Shown in pieces: positions 1 through 4,582 of a DNA stretch of 8,370 nt (its first letter is position 1; each line of letters opens with the position of its first letter). The notes beneath the pieces were generated by a model that made no database searches, was not told the DNA's origin, and saw only the letters and a list, made by a program, of their open reading frames with translations. The DNA is taken from NCBI GenBank assembly GCA_030615565.1, contig JAUWZC010000093.1, positions 1 to 8,370 of the forward strand, read 5' to 3'. The stretch is from Desulfobacteraceae bacterium (GTDB lineage: Bacteria; Desulfobacterota; DSM-4660; Desulfatiglandales; B25-G16). A program made the translations under genes and the position numbers.

Positions 1-741
1 GGCTCCATTGATCTCATTGTCGTTCGGGAAAATACTGAGGGCGAATACTCTCAGGTGGGAGGACGGTTTAAAAGAGGATCTCCCGACGAAATAGCAATTC
101 AGACATCAATCTTCACCCGTAAGGGCACAGAGAGGGTGATACGGTATGCCTTCAATCTTGCTCGCAAACGGCAGAAATTAAAAGAACACAGTGATTATGT
201 AGGAATGGTTACCAACTGTTCCAAATCCAATGCATTGAACTACTCAATGGTTTTCTGGGATGAGGTCTTCAATGAAGTATCTAAAGACTATCCTGATATA
301 GCGAAGGATTTCGCACTCGTAGATGCTCTCACTATGTGGTTTGTAAGAAAACTGGATTATTTTGATGTGATAGTAGCCTCAAACCTCTTTGGTGATATTA
401 TTACAGATCTGGGAGCCATGCTCCAGGGAGGCATGGGCTTTGCTGCCGGCGGGAATATTAACCCGGAAAGGGCCTTTCCCTCAATGTTCGAACCTATTCA
501 TGGTTCTGCGCCGAAGTATACAGGCAAAGGTGTCGTAAATCCGGTGGCTTCAATAGAAGCAATGCGCATGATGTTAGAGCATTTAGACCTGGATACCCCA
601 GCGAAAAAGGTGAGGAATGCAGTAGAATATATACTTGCTGACGGCAAGGTGAAAACACGAGATATGGGCGGAAACGCCACTACTAAACAGATGGGAGATG
701 AGATTGCTTCAAGGGTGGGTAATCTGCTTGACCATGAATAA
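1..741 (+). CDS. Tartrate/D-malate/isopropylmalate-family dehydrogenase (5'-truncated by window edge)
   Basis: NAD(P)-dependent metal-requiring beta-decarboxylating hydroxyacid dehydrogenase, cytoplasmic. Only the last 246 residues are in the window; the frame is open to base 1, so the real start lies outside. The visible part opens with the substrate-loop signature RENTEGEYS followed by VGGR, the form typical of tartrate and D-malate dehydrogenases rather than LeuB. It continues with a catalytic lysine in TNCSKSN, the metal-binding aspartates in LVDALTM and NLFGDIITD, and the cofactor-binding stretch FEPIHGSAPKYTGKG then NP. These residues indicate an active enzyme. The exact substrate (tartrate, D-malate, 3-isopropylmalate, isocitrate) cannot be fixed from sequence alone. 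The stop at 739-741 overlaps the ATG of the next small ORF by 8 bases, suggesting translational coupling in a + strand operon that once continued. Confidence 0.9.
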   Translation, partial: GSIDLIVVRENTEGEYSQVGGRFKRGSPDEIAIQTSIFTRKGTERVIRYAFNLARKRQKLKEHSDYVGMVTNCSKSNALNYSMVFWDEVFNEVSKDYPDIAKDFALVDALTMWFVRKLDYFDVIVASNLFGDIITDLGAMLQGGMGFAAGGNINPERAFPSMFEPIHGSAPKYTGKGVVNPVASIEAMRMMLEHLDLDTPAKKVRNAVEYILADGKVKTRDMGGNATTKQMGDEIASRVGNLLDHE

Positions 742-823
742 GAGCAAAGTAATACACCTGGAATCCAAAGAACGCCTTTTTGAAAAGGTAAGAGCGTATA
801 TCGAATCAATAGAGATTGATTGA
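734..823 (+). CDS. 29-residue ORF overlapping the dehydrogenase stop; possible truncated gene
   Basis: ATG at 734 overlaps the dehydrogenase stop (ATGAATAA), and the frame runs 29 codons to TGA at 821-823. The peptide begins MNKSKVIHLESKERLFEK and ends in RAYIESIEID. It is charged and helical, loosely like the start of a GntR-type DNA-binding domain, but too short to assign. The coupled start is the pattern of an operon gene, and the frame ends shortly before a dispersed repeat begins at about 900. I read it as the leftover head of a gene disrupted by that sequence, although a genuine mini-protein or chance ORF is possible. Confidence 0.35.
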   Translation: MNKSKVIHLESKERLFEKVRAYIESIEID

Positions 824-862
824 TAAGAACTCGCTTTTTGTGACAAGAAGTATAGGGAAACT

Positions 863-884
863 ATCGTTGTGTGTCAACAATGAT
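863..884. repeat. Hairpin just upstream of repeat R copy 1
   Basis: ATCGTTGT (863-870) pairs with ACAATGAT (877-884) across a 6-nt loop, with one G.U pair. A stronger hairpin sits in the equivalent place before R copy 2 (5673-5703), so the position relative to the repeat may be meaningful, although the two stems differ in sequence. Confidence 0.4.
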
Positions 885-899
885 CACTTACATGATGTC

Positions 900-1052
900 G
901 GGTCAAATCTTTATGAATCCCAGAAAATTAGAATGGTGGGCTTATGGAATGCTTTGCCTTGGTCCTATAATGTTTTTCAGGAGGAAAAGTACAGACTTGT
1001 ATCCGTATACTGAAAAATTCTGGGTTTTCAGTTTTGCACAATCATAGCAGTA
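900..1052 (+). repeat. Dispersed repeat R, copy 1
   Basis: Aligns over its whole length with 5715-5868, with scattered substitutions and one single-base indel. The best block, 993-1018, is identical over 26 bases to 5809-5834. The 5' end starts GGGTCAAAT, as does the third fragment at 8167. The 3' end has the ATCATAGCAGTA motif that recurs at 4341 and 5858. Read in frame to the TGA at 1011-1013, copies 1 and 2 encode similar peptides (SNLY, a shared LWN and LPW, VFQ, and YRLVSVY at the end), so R may derive from a mobile-element or other repeated coding sequence. No transposase is present in the window. Confidence 0.75.
1010..1031 (+). terminator. AT-rich terminator-like hairpin
   Basis: CTGAAAA (1010-1016), an 8-nt loop, then TTTTCAG (1025-1031), followed by TTTTGC. 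A 7-bp stem with a short T run on the + strand could end the dehydrogenase transcript. It lies inside repeat R, and the equivalent hairpin in copy 2 is weaker, so the terminator role is uncertain. Confidence 0.4.
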
Positions 1053-1118
1053 TGTTGCACTTTTTAGTGAAAGGACGGCGAAAGGGCCTTATACAACATA
1101 TTGTGTTACAACAATCTG

Positions 1119-1158
1119 GTTCGACCTCCGATAACATTTCACTCGGGGGGTGCGAAAC
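1119..1158 (-). terminator. Long imperfect hairpin at the 3' end of the PLP-enzyme gene
   Basis: The arm 1119-1131 (GTTCGACCTCCGA) pairs with 1143-1158 (TCGGGGGGTGCGAAAC) through one G.T pair and three single-base bulges, with an 11-nt loop. It begins 5 bases past the PLP-enzyme stop (1164-1166), the right place for transcript ending or 3' protection. There is no T run after it on the - strand, so it is not a classical rho-independent terminator; a REP-like palindrome is the alternative. Confidence 0.4.
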
Positions 1159-1163
1159 TTGAA

Positions 1164-2099
1164 TTATTTACTTTTATAGAGATCAGTACTCAGATATTTG
1201 AGACCAGAATCTATCATCAATGTAACTACTGTGGCATCTGGTCCTAATTGCTCCGCTACTCGAATTGCTGCAACAACATTTGCCCCTGAAGACGTACCTG
1301 CAAAAAGAGCCTCCTCACAGGCTAAACGCCGGGCCATATCTTTTGCCTCATCCGTTTTAACCGCTATGATTTCATCAATTAGGCTTGGATCCCATAATGG
1401 AGGAATGTAGCCAATACCAGTTCCTTCAATATTGTGAGCTCCAGTTTGGCCACCCGAAAGAACCGCCGACTCAGCCGGTTCGACTGCTATTATCTGAACG
1501 CTCAGTTTGTAGCGCTTTAACACTGTCGCCACACCACACGAAGAAGCAGCAGTTCCTACACATTGAACGAATGCATTAACCTGTCCCTGTGTTTGTTCCC
1601 ATATTTCTTCGCCCAAGGGATAATAACCAGCGATGTGGTCAACATTTTTGAGTTGGTCAGTCCAGTAAGAGCCTGGCTTCTGGCTGATTTTTTCGGCGGC
1701 TTCGATCATATCCAAAATAAGTTTTTTTGTGGTCTGGCCGCCTTCACTCGGTACAAGTGTAAGTTCAGCGCCAAAAGCCCTCATTTGATCACGTTTTTGC
1801 TGACTAAATGCATCGGAAGTGACGAGATGAATACGGTAACCCTTCGCAGCACAAATTAACGCGAGTGATGTGCCGGTGCTACCACCTGTGTACTCAACAA
1901 TGGTGCCCCCAGGCCGCAATCGACCATCCTCCTCGGCTCGTGAGATCATGGCTTGTGCCATACGATCTTTCATGCTACCTGTCGGGTTTGTCCATTCAAG
2001 TTTTACCAGAACTTTTGCATAACCAGGCGGAACAACCTTGCAAAGCCGCACTAATGGCGTGCTACCAATAGCCTGTAGAACGTTGCTAGCAATACTCAT
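1164..2099 (-). CDS. PLP-dependent cysteine synthase / CBS-like enzyme (fold type II)
   Basis: 311-residue cytoplasmic enzyme of the O-acetylserine sulfhydrylase/cystathionine beta-synthase family, of usual length for CysK. It opens with the family pattern IGSTPLVRL (11-19). The PLP lysine is K44 in NPTGSMKDRMA. The substrate loop is TGGSTG (71-76) where CysK has TSGNTG, so the asparagine that contacts PLP is serine here. The phosphate-binding loop, normally GTGGT, is GTAAS (182-186). GTSSGAN (268-274) and the C-terminal KYLSTDLY (301-308) are conserved. The chemistry is probably beta-replacement or elimination on an activated serine, but the altered loops mean the substrate may not be O-acetylserine. 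ATG at 2099 is preceded by a GGGG Shine-Dalgarno, 13 bp after the stop of the 53-residue ORF, so it is the third gene of the DUF1059 operon. Confidence 0.88.
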   Translation of the reverse strand: MSIASNVLQAIGSTPLVRLCKVVPPGYAKVLVKLEWTNPTGSMKDRMAQAMISRAEEDGRLRPGGTIVEYTGGSTGTSLALICAAKGYRIHLVTSDAFSQQKRDQMRAFGAELTLVPSEGGQTTKKLILDMIEAAEKISQKPGSYWTDQLKNVDHIAGYYPLGEEIWEQTQGQVNAFVQCVGTAASSCGVATVLKRYKLSVQIIAVEPAESAVLSGGQTGAHNIEGTGIGYIPPLWDPSLIDEIIAVKTDEAKDMARRLACEEALFAGTSSGANVVAAIRVAEQLGPDATVVTLMIDSGLKYLSTDLYKSK

Positions 2100-2112
2100 T
2101 TCATTTTCCCCG

Positions 2113-2274
2113 TTATGTGTTTGATTTAGCTATCTCTTCCAATTTATTTTTCATCCAAGATTGTGTTGTCTCGCGGCGCTCTTCAGCCTTAACCCGCCCC
2201 GCTTGTAACTCTACCAAGATGAGAGCATGGTCGGAGCGAGTAATCGGCTGATATGGGTGTGTGTGAATCGCCAC
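2113..2274 (-). CDS. 53-residue hypothetical protein between DUF1059 and the PLP enzyme
   Basis: Frame of 53 codons from GTG at 2274 to TAA at 2113-2115. The peptide starts MAIHTHPYQPITRSDHAL and has a basic/acidic helical C-terminal half ending LEEIAKSNT. No family recognised. It fills the gap between the DUF1059 stop (5 bp upstream) and the PLP-enzyme start (13 bp downstream) almost exactly. Its composition is protein-like, and the same frame has no ATG alternative and meets stops further upstream, so GTG is the only reasonable start. The ribosome-binding site is poor, which argues for coupling to DUF1059 translation or against expression. It may be a small accessory protein or the remnant of a longer gene. 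Confidence 0.5.
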   Translation of the reverse strand: MAIHTHPYQPITRSDHALILVELQAGRVKAEERRETTQSWMKNKLEEIAKSNT

Positions 2275-2279
2275 AAGCT

Positions 2280-2456
2280 TTATTCGTCTTGAATGGCAGC
2301 ACGAACCTTCTCCACAACCTCATCAGAAATTTCCTTCAGGTTGTGTACTGATTGAACGTGTTCAGCGGCCTTTTTCAATACTTCTTCCTCGGTTTCAGCA
2401 CGAATCACAGCTTCACACTCAAAGCCAACATCACTACAGCGCAGTACTTTTGTCAT
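2280..2456 (-). CDS. DUF1059 family small probable metal-binding protein
   Basis: 58-residue protein starting MTKVLRCSDVGFECEAVIRA. It matches the DUF1059 pattern: an N-terminal strand with a Cys pair, an acidic ETEEEVL helix start, then a helix with two histidines and a C-terminal KVRAAIQDE. The potential ligands are C7, C14, H33 and H38 (C-x6-C and H-x4-H). The family is annotated as small metal-binding, with no proven function. The start is firm: an AGGAGGTGATT Shine-Dalgarno (complement of 2462-2472), nearly a full match to the 16S anti-SD, lies 5 bases before ATG, implying high translation. First gene of the operon that continues with the 53-residue ORF and the PLP enzyme. Confidence 0.85.
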   Translation of the reverse strand: MTKVLRCSDVGFECEAVIRAETEEEVLKKAAEHVQSVHNLKEISDEVVEKVRAAIQDE

Positions 2457-2505
2457 TTGTTAATCACCTCCTCTCACCATTGGAATACTGGAATTGAGTC
2501 AGATC

Positions 2506-2534
2506 ATTAAAATTCTACCAGCGCCTTCTGTAAA
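2506..2534 (-). promoter_or_regulatory. Sigma-70-type promoter for the DUF1059 operon
   Basis: On the - strand TTTACA (2534-2529) and TTTAAT (2511-2506) are separated by 17 bp, each 5 of 6 to consensus. This gives a leader of roughly 40 nt ahead of the DUF1059 ATG. It suggests the DUF1059/PLP genes can be transcribed separately from the regulator-DUF4242 pair. Confidence 0.5.
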
Positions 2535-2576
2535 ATAGATCTGAAAATTAATAGCTGTTAATAAAACAAAAAAACG

Positions 2577-2644
2577 TTCTATTAGGAGCAAGGCGTACAC
2601 ATTTTAAGTGGTTTCTCCATAAGAATAACCCTCTTTGAAAGGTT
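2577..2644 (+). repeat. Flanking direct repeat A
   Basis: 68-bp sequence repeated in the same orientation at 4012-4079. The first 29 bases differ at one position; the rest is diverged but alignable and ends in AGGTT in both. Both copies can form a small hairpin in the second half (GGTT...AACC in A, GTT...AAC in B). With B it brackets the regulator and DUF4242 genes. Confidence 0.8.
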
Positions 2645-2668
2645 GGCATAAGGAGAAATGATAGACAC

Positions 2669-2694
2669 TTCATATTAGTCATTGCAAATATGAA
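2669..2694 (-). terminator. AT-rich hairpin downstream of the DUF4242 gene
   Basis: TTCATATT (2669-2676) and AATATGAA (2687-2694) form a perfect 8-bp stem with a 10-nt loop, starting 3 bases past the DUF4242 stop. The stem is all but one A/T pair per arm and no T run follows on the - strand, so it is at best a weak terminator or a 3' end protector. Confidence 0.35.
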
Positions 2695-2696
2695 AT

Positions 2697-2969
2697 CTAC
2701 ACAGCCTCTGGGACTAACTCCTGCACCTCATGGATTTTAGAGAAGGGTATATTCGCACGTTTGTTTAATTCTTTAACAGCATCAGAGCTTGGAGCCTCGA
2801 AATAACAATGGGTCTGTTCTGTTTCTGGAATAAAAAAGCTCCGTAACCATCGGACAGGGATACCTTCTTCAGTCATTTCATCTGCACACGATTTGGCTCT
2901 AAGCCCAGCACCCGTAAGAACTTCGGGTGTAATACCTGGCAAATGACGTATCGCAACATAACATGCCAT
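2697..2969 (-). CDS. DUF4242 (SCO4226-like nickel-binding) family protein
   Basis: 90-residue ferredoxin-like-fold protein, whole-family length. It starts MACYVAIRHLPG and shows the DUF4242 pattern: strand, helix, IPVRWLRSFF strand, then THCYFEAPSSDAVKELNKRA and IPFSKIHEVQEL. The family's characterised member, Streptomyces SCO4226, binds nickel; others have unknown roles. Potential ligands here include C29, H54, C55 and H80. ATG at 2969 has an AAAGGAGG ribosome-binding site 6 bases upstream and lies 14 bp after the regulator's stop, so the two genes form an operon and the regulator may control or sense what this protein binds. No signal peptide, so cytoplasmic. Confidence 0.8.
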   Translation of the reverse strand: MACYVAIRHLPGITPEVLTGAGLRAKSCADEMTEEGIPVRWLRSFFIPETEQTHCYFEAPSSDAVKELNKRANIPFSKIHEVQELVPEAV

Positions 2970-2983
2970 GGCAAACCTCCTTT

Positions 2984-3655
2984 CTATTTTTCTTCTGGTT
3001 CATAAGGTTCAAGTAATGCGAGTAAATCCTCTCGCTGAATACGCAGTGCTCGCTCTCCAGCGAGGCGTAGAGCTGGCAATTTGCCCGTGCGGATATAACC
3101 ACGAATCGTTTGAGTATGTATGTCTAGAAATTCTGCAGCCTCATCAGGACTAAAAAACTGCTTTTCCTTAAATTCAATTGCGGATTTATTTCCAGTACCA
3201 ATCTTCGAACTTGGTTCTAGTTTCTCCAATGAAACGGGTTGCCATTTCGACAAAGCCGATCGCCATTCCATGCCGGAAATACCGTATTTTTCTTTCAATT
3301 TAGCCATGAGTCCACTGTCCTCATAGGCAAAAGCTACAAGAAGATGAACAAGCTTTACCTTTGAGGAGTTATCTTTTCGGGCAATATGTGCTGCTCTCTC
3401 AAAAACAGCTACTGTGTCGGAACTATAGGCCACCTTTTGTTTATTGGTTTTACCAGGGTCATCCTTTAAAGCTTCTCCAGGAGCTTCTCCAAGCTCTTCA
3501 AGGTCAATTGTTAATGGACCGATCTGAACAATATCGAAACGAGCAATGACCTGAAAAAGCCCTACTAAAAGATCATCTCTCGTTACCTTTGGGCTTTTTC
3601 GACGCTTGGCACGCTTGATAGCAGCTCTTATAGCTATAGAAACAGGATCTTCCAT
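2984..3655 (-). CDS. Transcriptional regulator: Clp-N-like domain plus MerR/excisionase-type HTH
   Basis: 223-residue protein using ATG at 3655; an in-frame TTG at 3682 would add nine residues (232 aa). I prefer ATG because the likely -10 element (3698-3693) would place the transcription start close to the TTG. Residues about 5-125 contain two Clp-N-like helical repeats: one around AAIKRAKRRKSPKVTRDDLLVGL, and a clearer one at 81-126 with VFERAAHIARKDNSSKVKLVHLLVAF. A linker leads to a C-terminal helix-turn-helix at about 167-212 (FFSPDEAAEFLDIHTQTIRGY, GKLPALRLAGERALRIQREDL), the AlpA/excisionase-like HTH_17 form. It is probably a DNA-binding regulator whose Clp-N-like part senses a partner or peptide. 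First gene of an operon with DUF4242. No good ribosome-binding site precedes either start. Confidence 0.75.
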   Translation of the reverse strand: MEDPVSIAIRAAIKRAKRRKSPKVTRDDLLVGLFQVIARFDIVQIGPLTIDLEELGEAPGEALKDDPGKTNKQKVAYSSDTVAVFERAAHIARKDNSSKVKLVHLLVAFAYEDSGLMAKLKEKYGISGMEWRSALSKWQPVSLEKLEPSSKIGTGNKSAIEFKEKQFFSPDEAAEFLDIHTQTIRGYIRTGKLPALRLAGERALRIQREDLLALLEPYEPEEK

Positions 3656-3661
3656 GGTTCT

Positions 3662-3682
3662 ATTATTAGAAACTAATATCAA
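3662..3682. promoter_or_regulatory. Inverted repeat near the regulator's transcription start
   Basis: TATTAG and CTAATA arms, separated by three bases on the coding (-) strand within about 3663-3677, lie between the likely -10 element and the ATG of the HTH gene. The position suits an operator for autoregulation, but AT-rich DNA makes short palindromes likely by chance. Confidence 0.3.
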
Positions 3683-3692
3683 CTAAACTCAT

Positions 3693-3721
3693 CTAATATA
3701 ATATTAATTTTTGAATGTCAA
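3693..3721 (-). promoter_or_regulatory. Promoter of the regulator-DUF4242 operon
   Basis: Consensus TTGACA (complement of 3716-3721), a 17-bp AT-rich spacer, then TATTAG (3698-3693); an overlapping TATATT gives a better hexamer at 15-bp spacing. The predicted start near 3686 leaves about 30 nt before the ATG at 3655. Confidence 0.55.
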
Positions 3722-3815
3722 GAAAAAAGCAAAGGTCAGAAGGAAGCCGTAACAATTCTCTTCCGGATATCAACAGCTCCTCTTCGGCCAAAGTGGAAAC
3801 GCTCAGATCCAAAAC

Positions 3816-3835
3816 CCCCTCCTTTTCCTGAGGGG
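3816..3835 (-). terminator. C/G-rich hairpin with short T run on the - strand
   Basis: CCCCTC (3816-3821) and GAGGGG (3830-3835) form a 6-bp stem with an 8-nt loop. On the - strand it is followed by GTTTTGG. It could stop read-through entering the regulator promoter, or act as an attenuator below the GEMM-like motif. Confidence 0.4.
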
Positions 3836-3912
3836 ATGTGGAATATCCAGATATGTCTATTTTATTACCGGTTTAAGATCGTCGACGTACTTTCGGGAAA
3901 TTGGGTAAATGA

Positions 3913-3980
3913 GGGTCAATGGGGAGTATTGAGACCCGTGGCTTTCCGTCTCCATCTTACGATGGGTTTGGCTTTATCGA
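3913..3980 (-). ncRNA. GEMM-I (c-di-GMP-I)-like riboswitch motif, partial or degenerate
   Basis: Read on the - strand from 3980: AAAGCCAAACC, a 5-bp hairpin CCATC/GATGG (3965-3952) closed by a GTAA (GNRA) tetraloop, then AGACGGAAAGCCACGGGTCT (3951-3932). The GEMM-I consensus, as I recall it, has GGCAAACC, a GNRA-capped P2 and GACGCAAAGCCACGGGTCT, so the match is close, with one inserted base and a few substitutions, including C-to-G in the GACGCAAAGCC core. A second hairpin GGGTC...GACCC follows. The usual 3' part (GCCGGGTT-CCG) that closes P1 is not visible, so this may be a decayed or 3'-lost element. It points toward the Clp-N/HTH gene about 260 nt downstream. Confidence 0.42.
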
Positions 3981-4011
3981 GAAGATTACACTCCAAACAG
4001 AATTGACAAGA

Positions 4012-4079
4012 TTCTATTAGGAGCAAGGCATACACATTTTGGAGTGTTTTCCCATGGGGTAACATCCTTGTCAGAGGTT
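4012..4079 (+). repeat. Flanking direct repeat B
   Basis: Second copy of the 68-bp repeat at 2577-2644: 28 of the first 29 bases are identical, with looser identity afterwards. Its second half holds the palindrome CCCATGGG inside a GTT...AAC hairpin. It lies about 330 bp upstream of the regulator. Confidence 0.8.
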
Positions 4080-4242
4080 AATAAATAGAAGGGAAAAAAT
4101 AGTTACAGAAAATGATATTAGAAAGCATATAAATGACAAGAAAAATCGATTTCAAGAAACGGCTCAGCAGTATCTAATTGATTGTCTTGACGAAAGGTGA
4201 TGTAAATCCCGTATATTGTGGTGTGTCTCTATTCTAATAAAG

Positions 4243-4362
4243 TTTTGATTTCTTGCCATAATCGATCGTACAGCCAAATTAGATTTTATTCAAGGTTTCG
4301 TTTGCTAGTCATAAGTTTTTCGGCCTACAAATTGTTACCAATCATAGCAGTAATCGTTAGTC
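4243..4362 (+). repeat. Partial copy of repeat R (internally deleted form)
   Basis: 4247-4298 aligns loosely with 5625-5677 (shared GATTT-TTGCCA, AATC, TACA, CCAAAT). 4339-4362 matches 5855-5878 at 23 of 24 bases, ending AGCAGTAATCGTTAGTC. The middle of copy 2, with its hairpin and coding-like part, is absent. The 3' match is firm; the 5' relationship is weaker. Confidence 0.5.
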
Positions 4363-4396
4363 ATAGACTATGTACAATTTATTGACAAACTAAACG

Positions 4397-4424
4397 AAAA
4401 AGGCAGAGCCAAAATGACCCTGCC
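4397..4424 (-). terminator. Rho-independent terminator for the DUF4384 transcript
   Basis: On the - strand GGCAG (4424-4420) pairs with CTGCC (4406-4402), with a further G-C pair after one mismatch, and is followed at once by TTTTTC (4401-4396). It lies about 160 bp beyond the DUF4384 stop with no gene between, the expected strand and order. Confidence 0.55.
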
Positions 4425-4507
4425 CTTGCTCTTTGACAATCAGAAGTTTTTTTAACATCTCTCAGTTATTTGAATGTTCTGATTTTTACTCTTCTTTGCT
4501 CCATTGC

Positions 4508-4543
4508 CTAGGGGCAGTTGAGAACAGGCCCTTAAGGCCCTAG
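4508..4543. repeat. Inverted repeat downstream of the DUF4384 gene
   Basis: CTAGGG (4508-4513) and CCCTAG (4538-4543) are separated by 24 bases that include AGGCCCTTAAGGCCCT. It could contribute to 3' end folding of the DUF4384 mRNA. There is no T run, so it is not called a terminator. Confidence 0.35.
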
Positions 4544-4582
4544 TGAACATCTATGCAAAAAATAATCTTCTTCTCGCTGCTT

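Larger units (their letters stand above)
824..1163. other. Gene-less stretch between convergent genes
   Basis: The + strand dehydrogenase and - strand PLP-enzyme genes converge here. It contains a small hairpin (863-884), repeat R copy 1 (900-1052), a terminator-like hairpin inside that repeat (1010-1031) and a C/G-rich hairpin next to the PLP-enzyme stop (1119-1158). A 65-codon + frame (816-1013, TTG start) runs through the repeat, but it has no ribosome-binding site and is discussed only as repeat content. Confidence 0.6.
3722..4582. other. 860-bp gene-less stretch upstream of the regulator
   Basis: No ORF with a usable start is convincing here. It contains a C/G-rich hairpin (3816-3835), a GEMM-like RNA motif on the - strand (3913-3980), flanking repeat B (4012-4079), a start-less open frame ending at 4200, a partial repeat R copy (4243-4362), a - strand terminator (4397-4424) and an inverted repeat (4508-4543). 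It looks like a junction built up from repeats and decayed sequence. Confidence 0.6.

Noticed and set aside
816..1013. 65-codon + frame starting TTG at 816
   Set aside because: No ribosome-binding site; its 3' half is repeat R sequence that is broken in the other copy. Treated as repeat content, not a gene.
1055..1160. tRNA or other structured RNA near the 1119-1158 hairpin (GGTTCGA resembles a T-arm)
   Set aside because: No acceptor stem, D-arm or anticodon arm can be assembled around GGTTCGA; the sequence is explained by a simple hairpin.
4076..4200. Open + strand frame of about 40 codons following repeat B (ends CLDER then stop)
   Set aside because: Contains no ATG, GTG or TTG start in frame and no ribosome-binding site; possibly a decayed gene tail, but unsupported.
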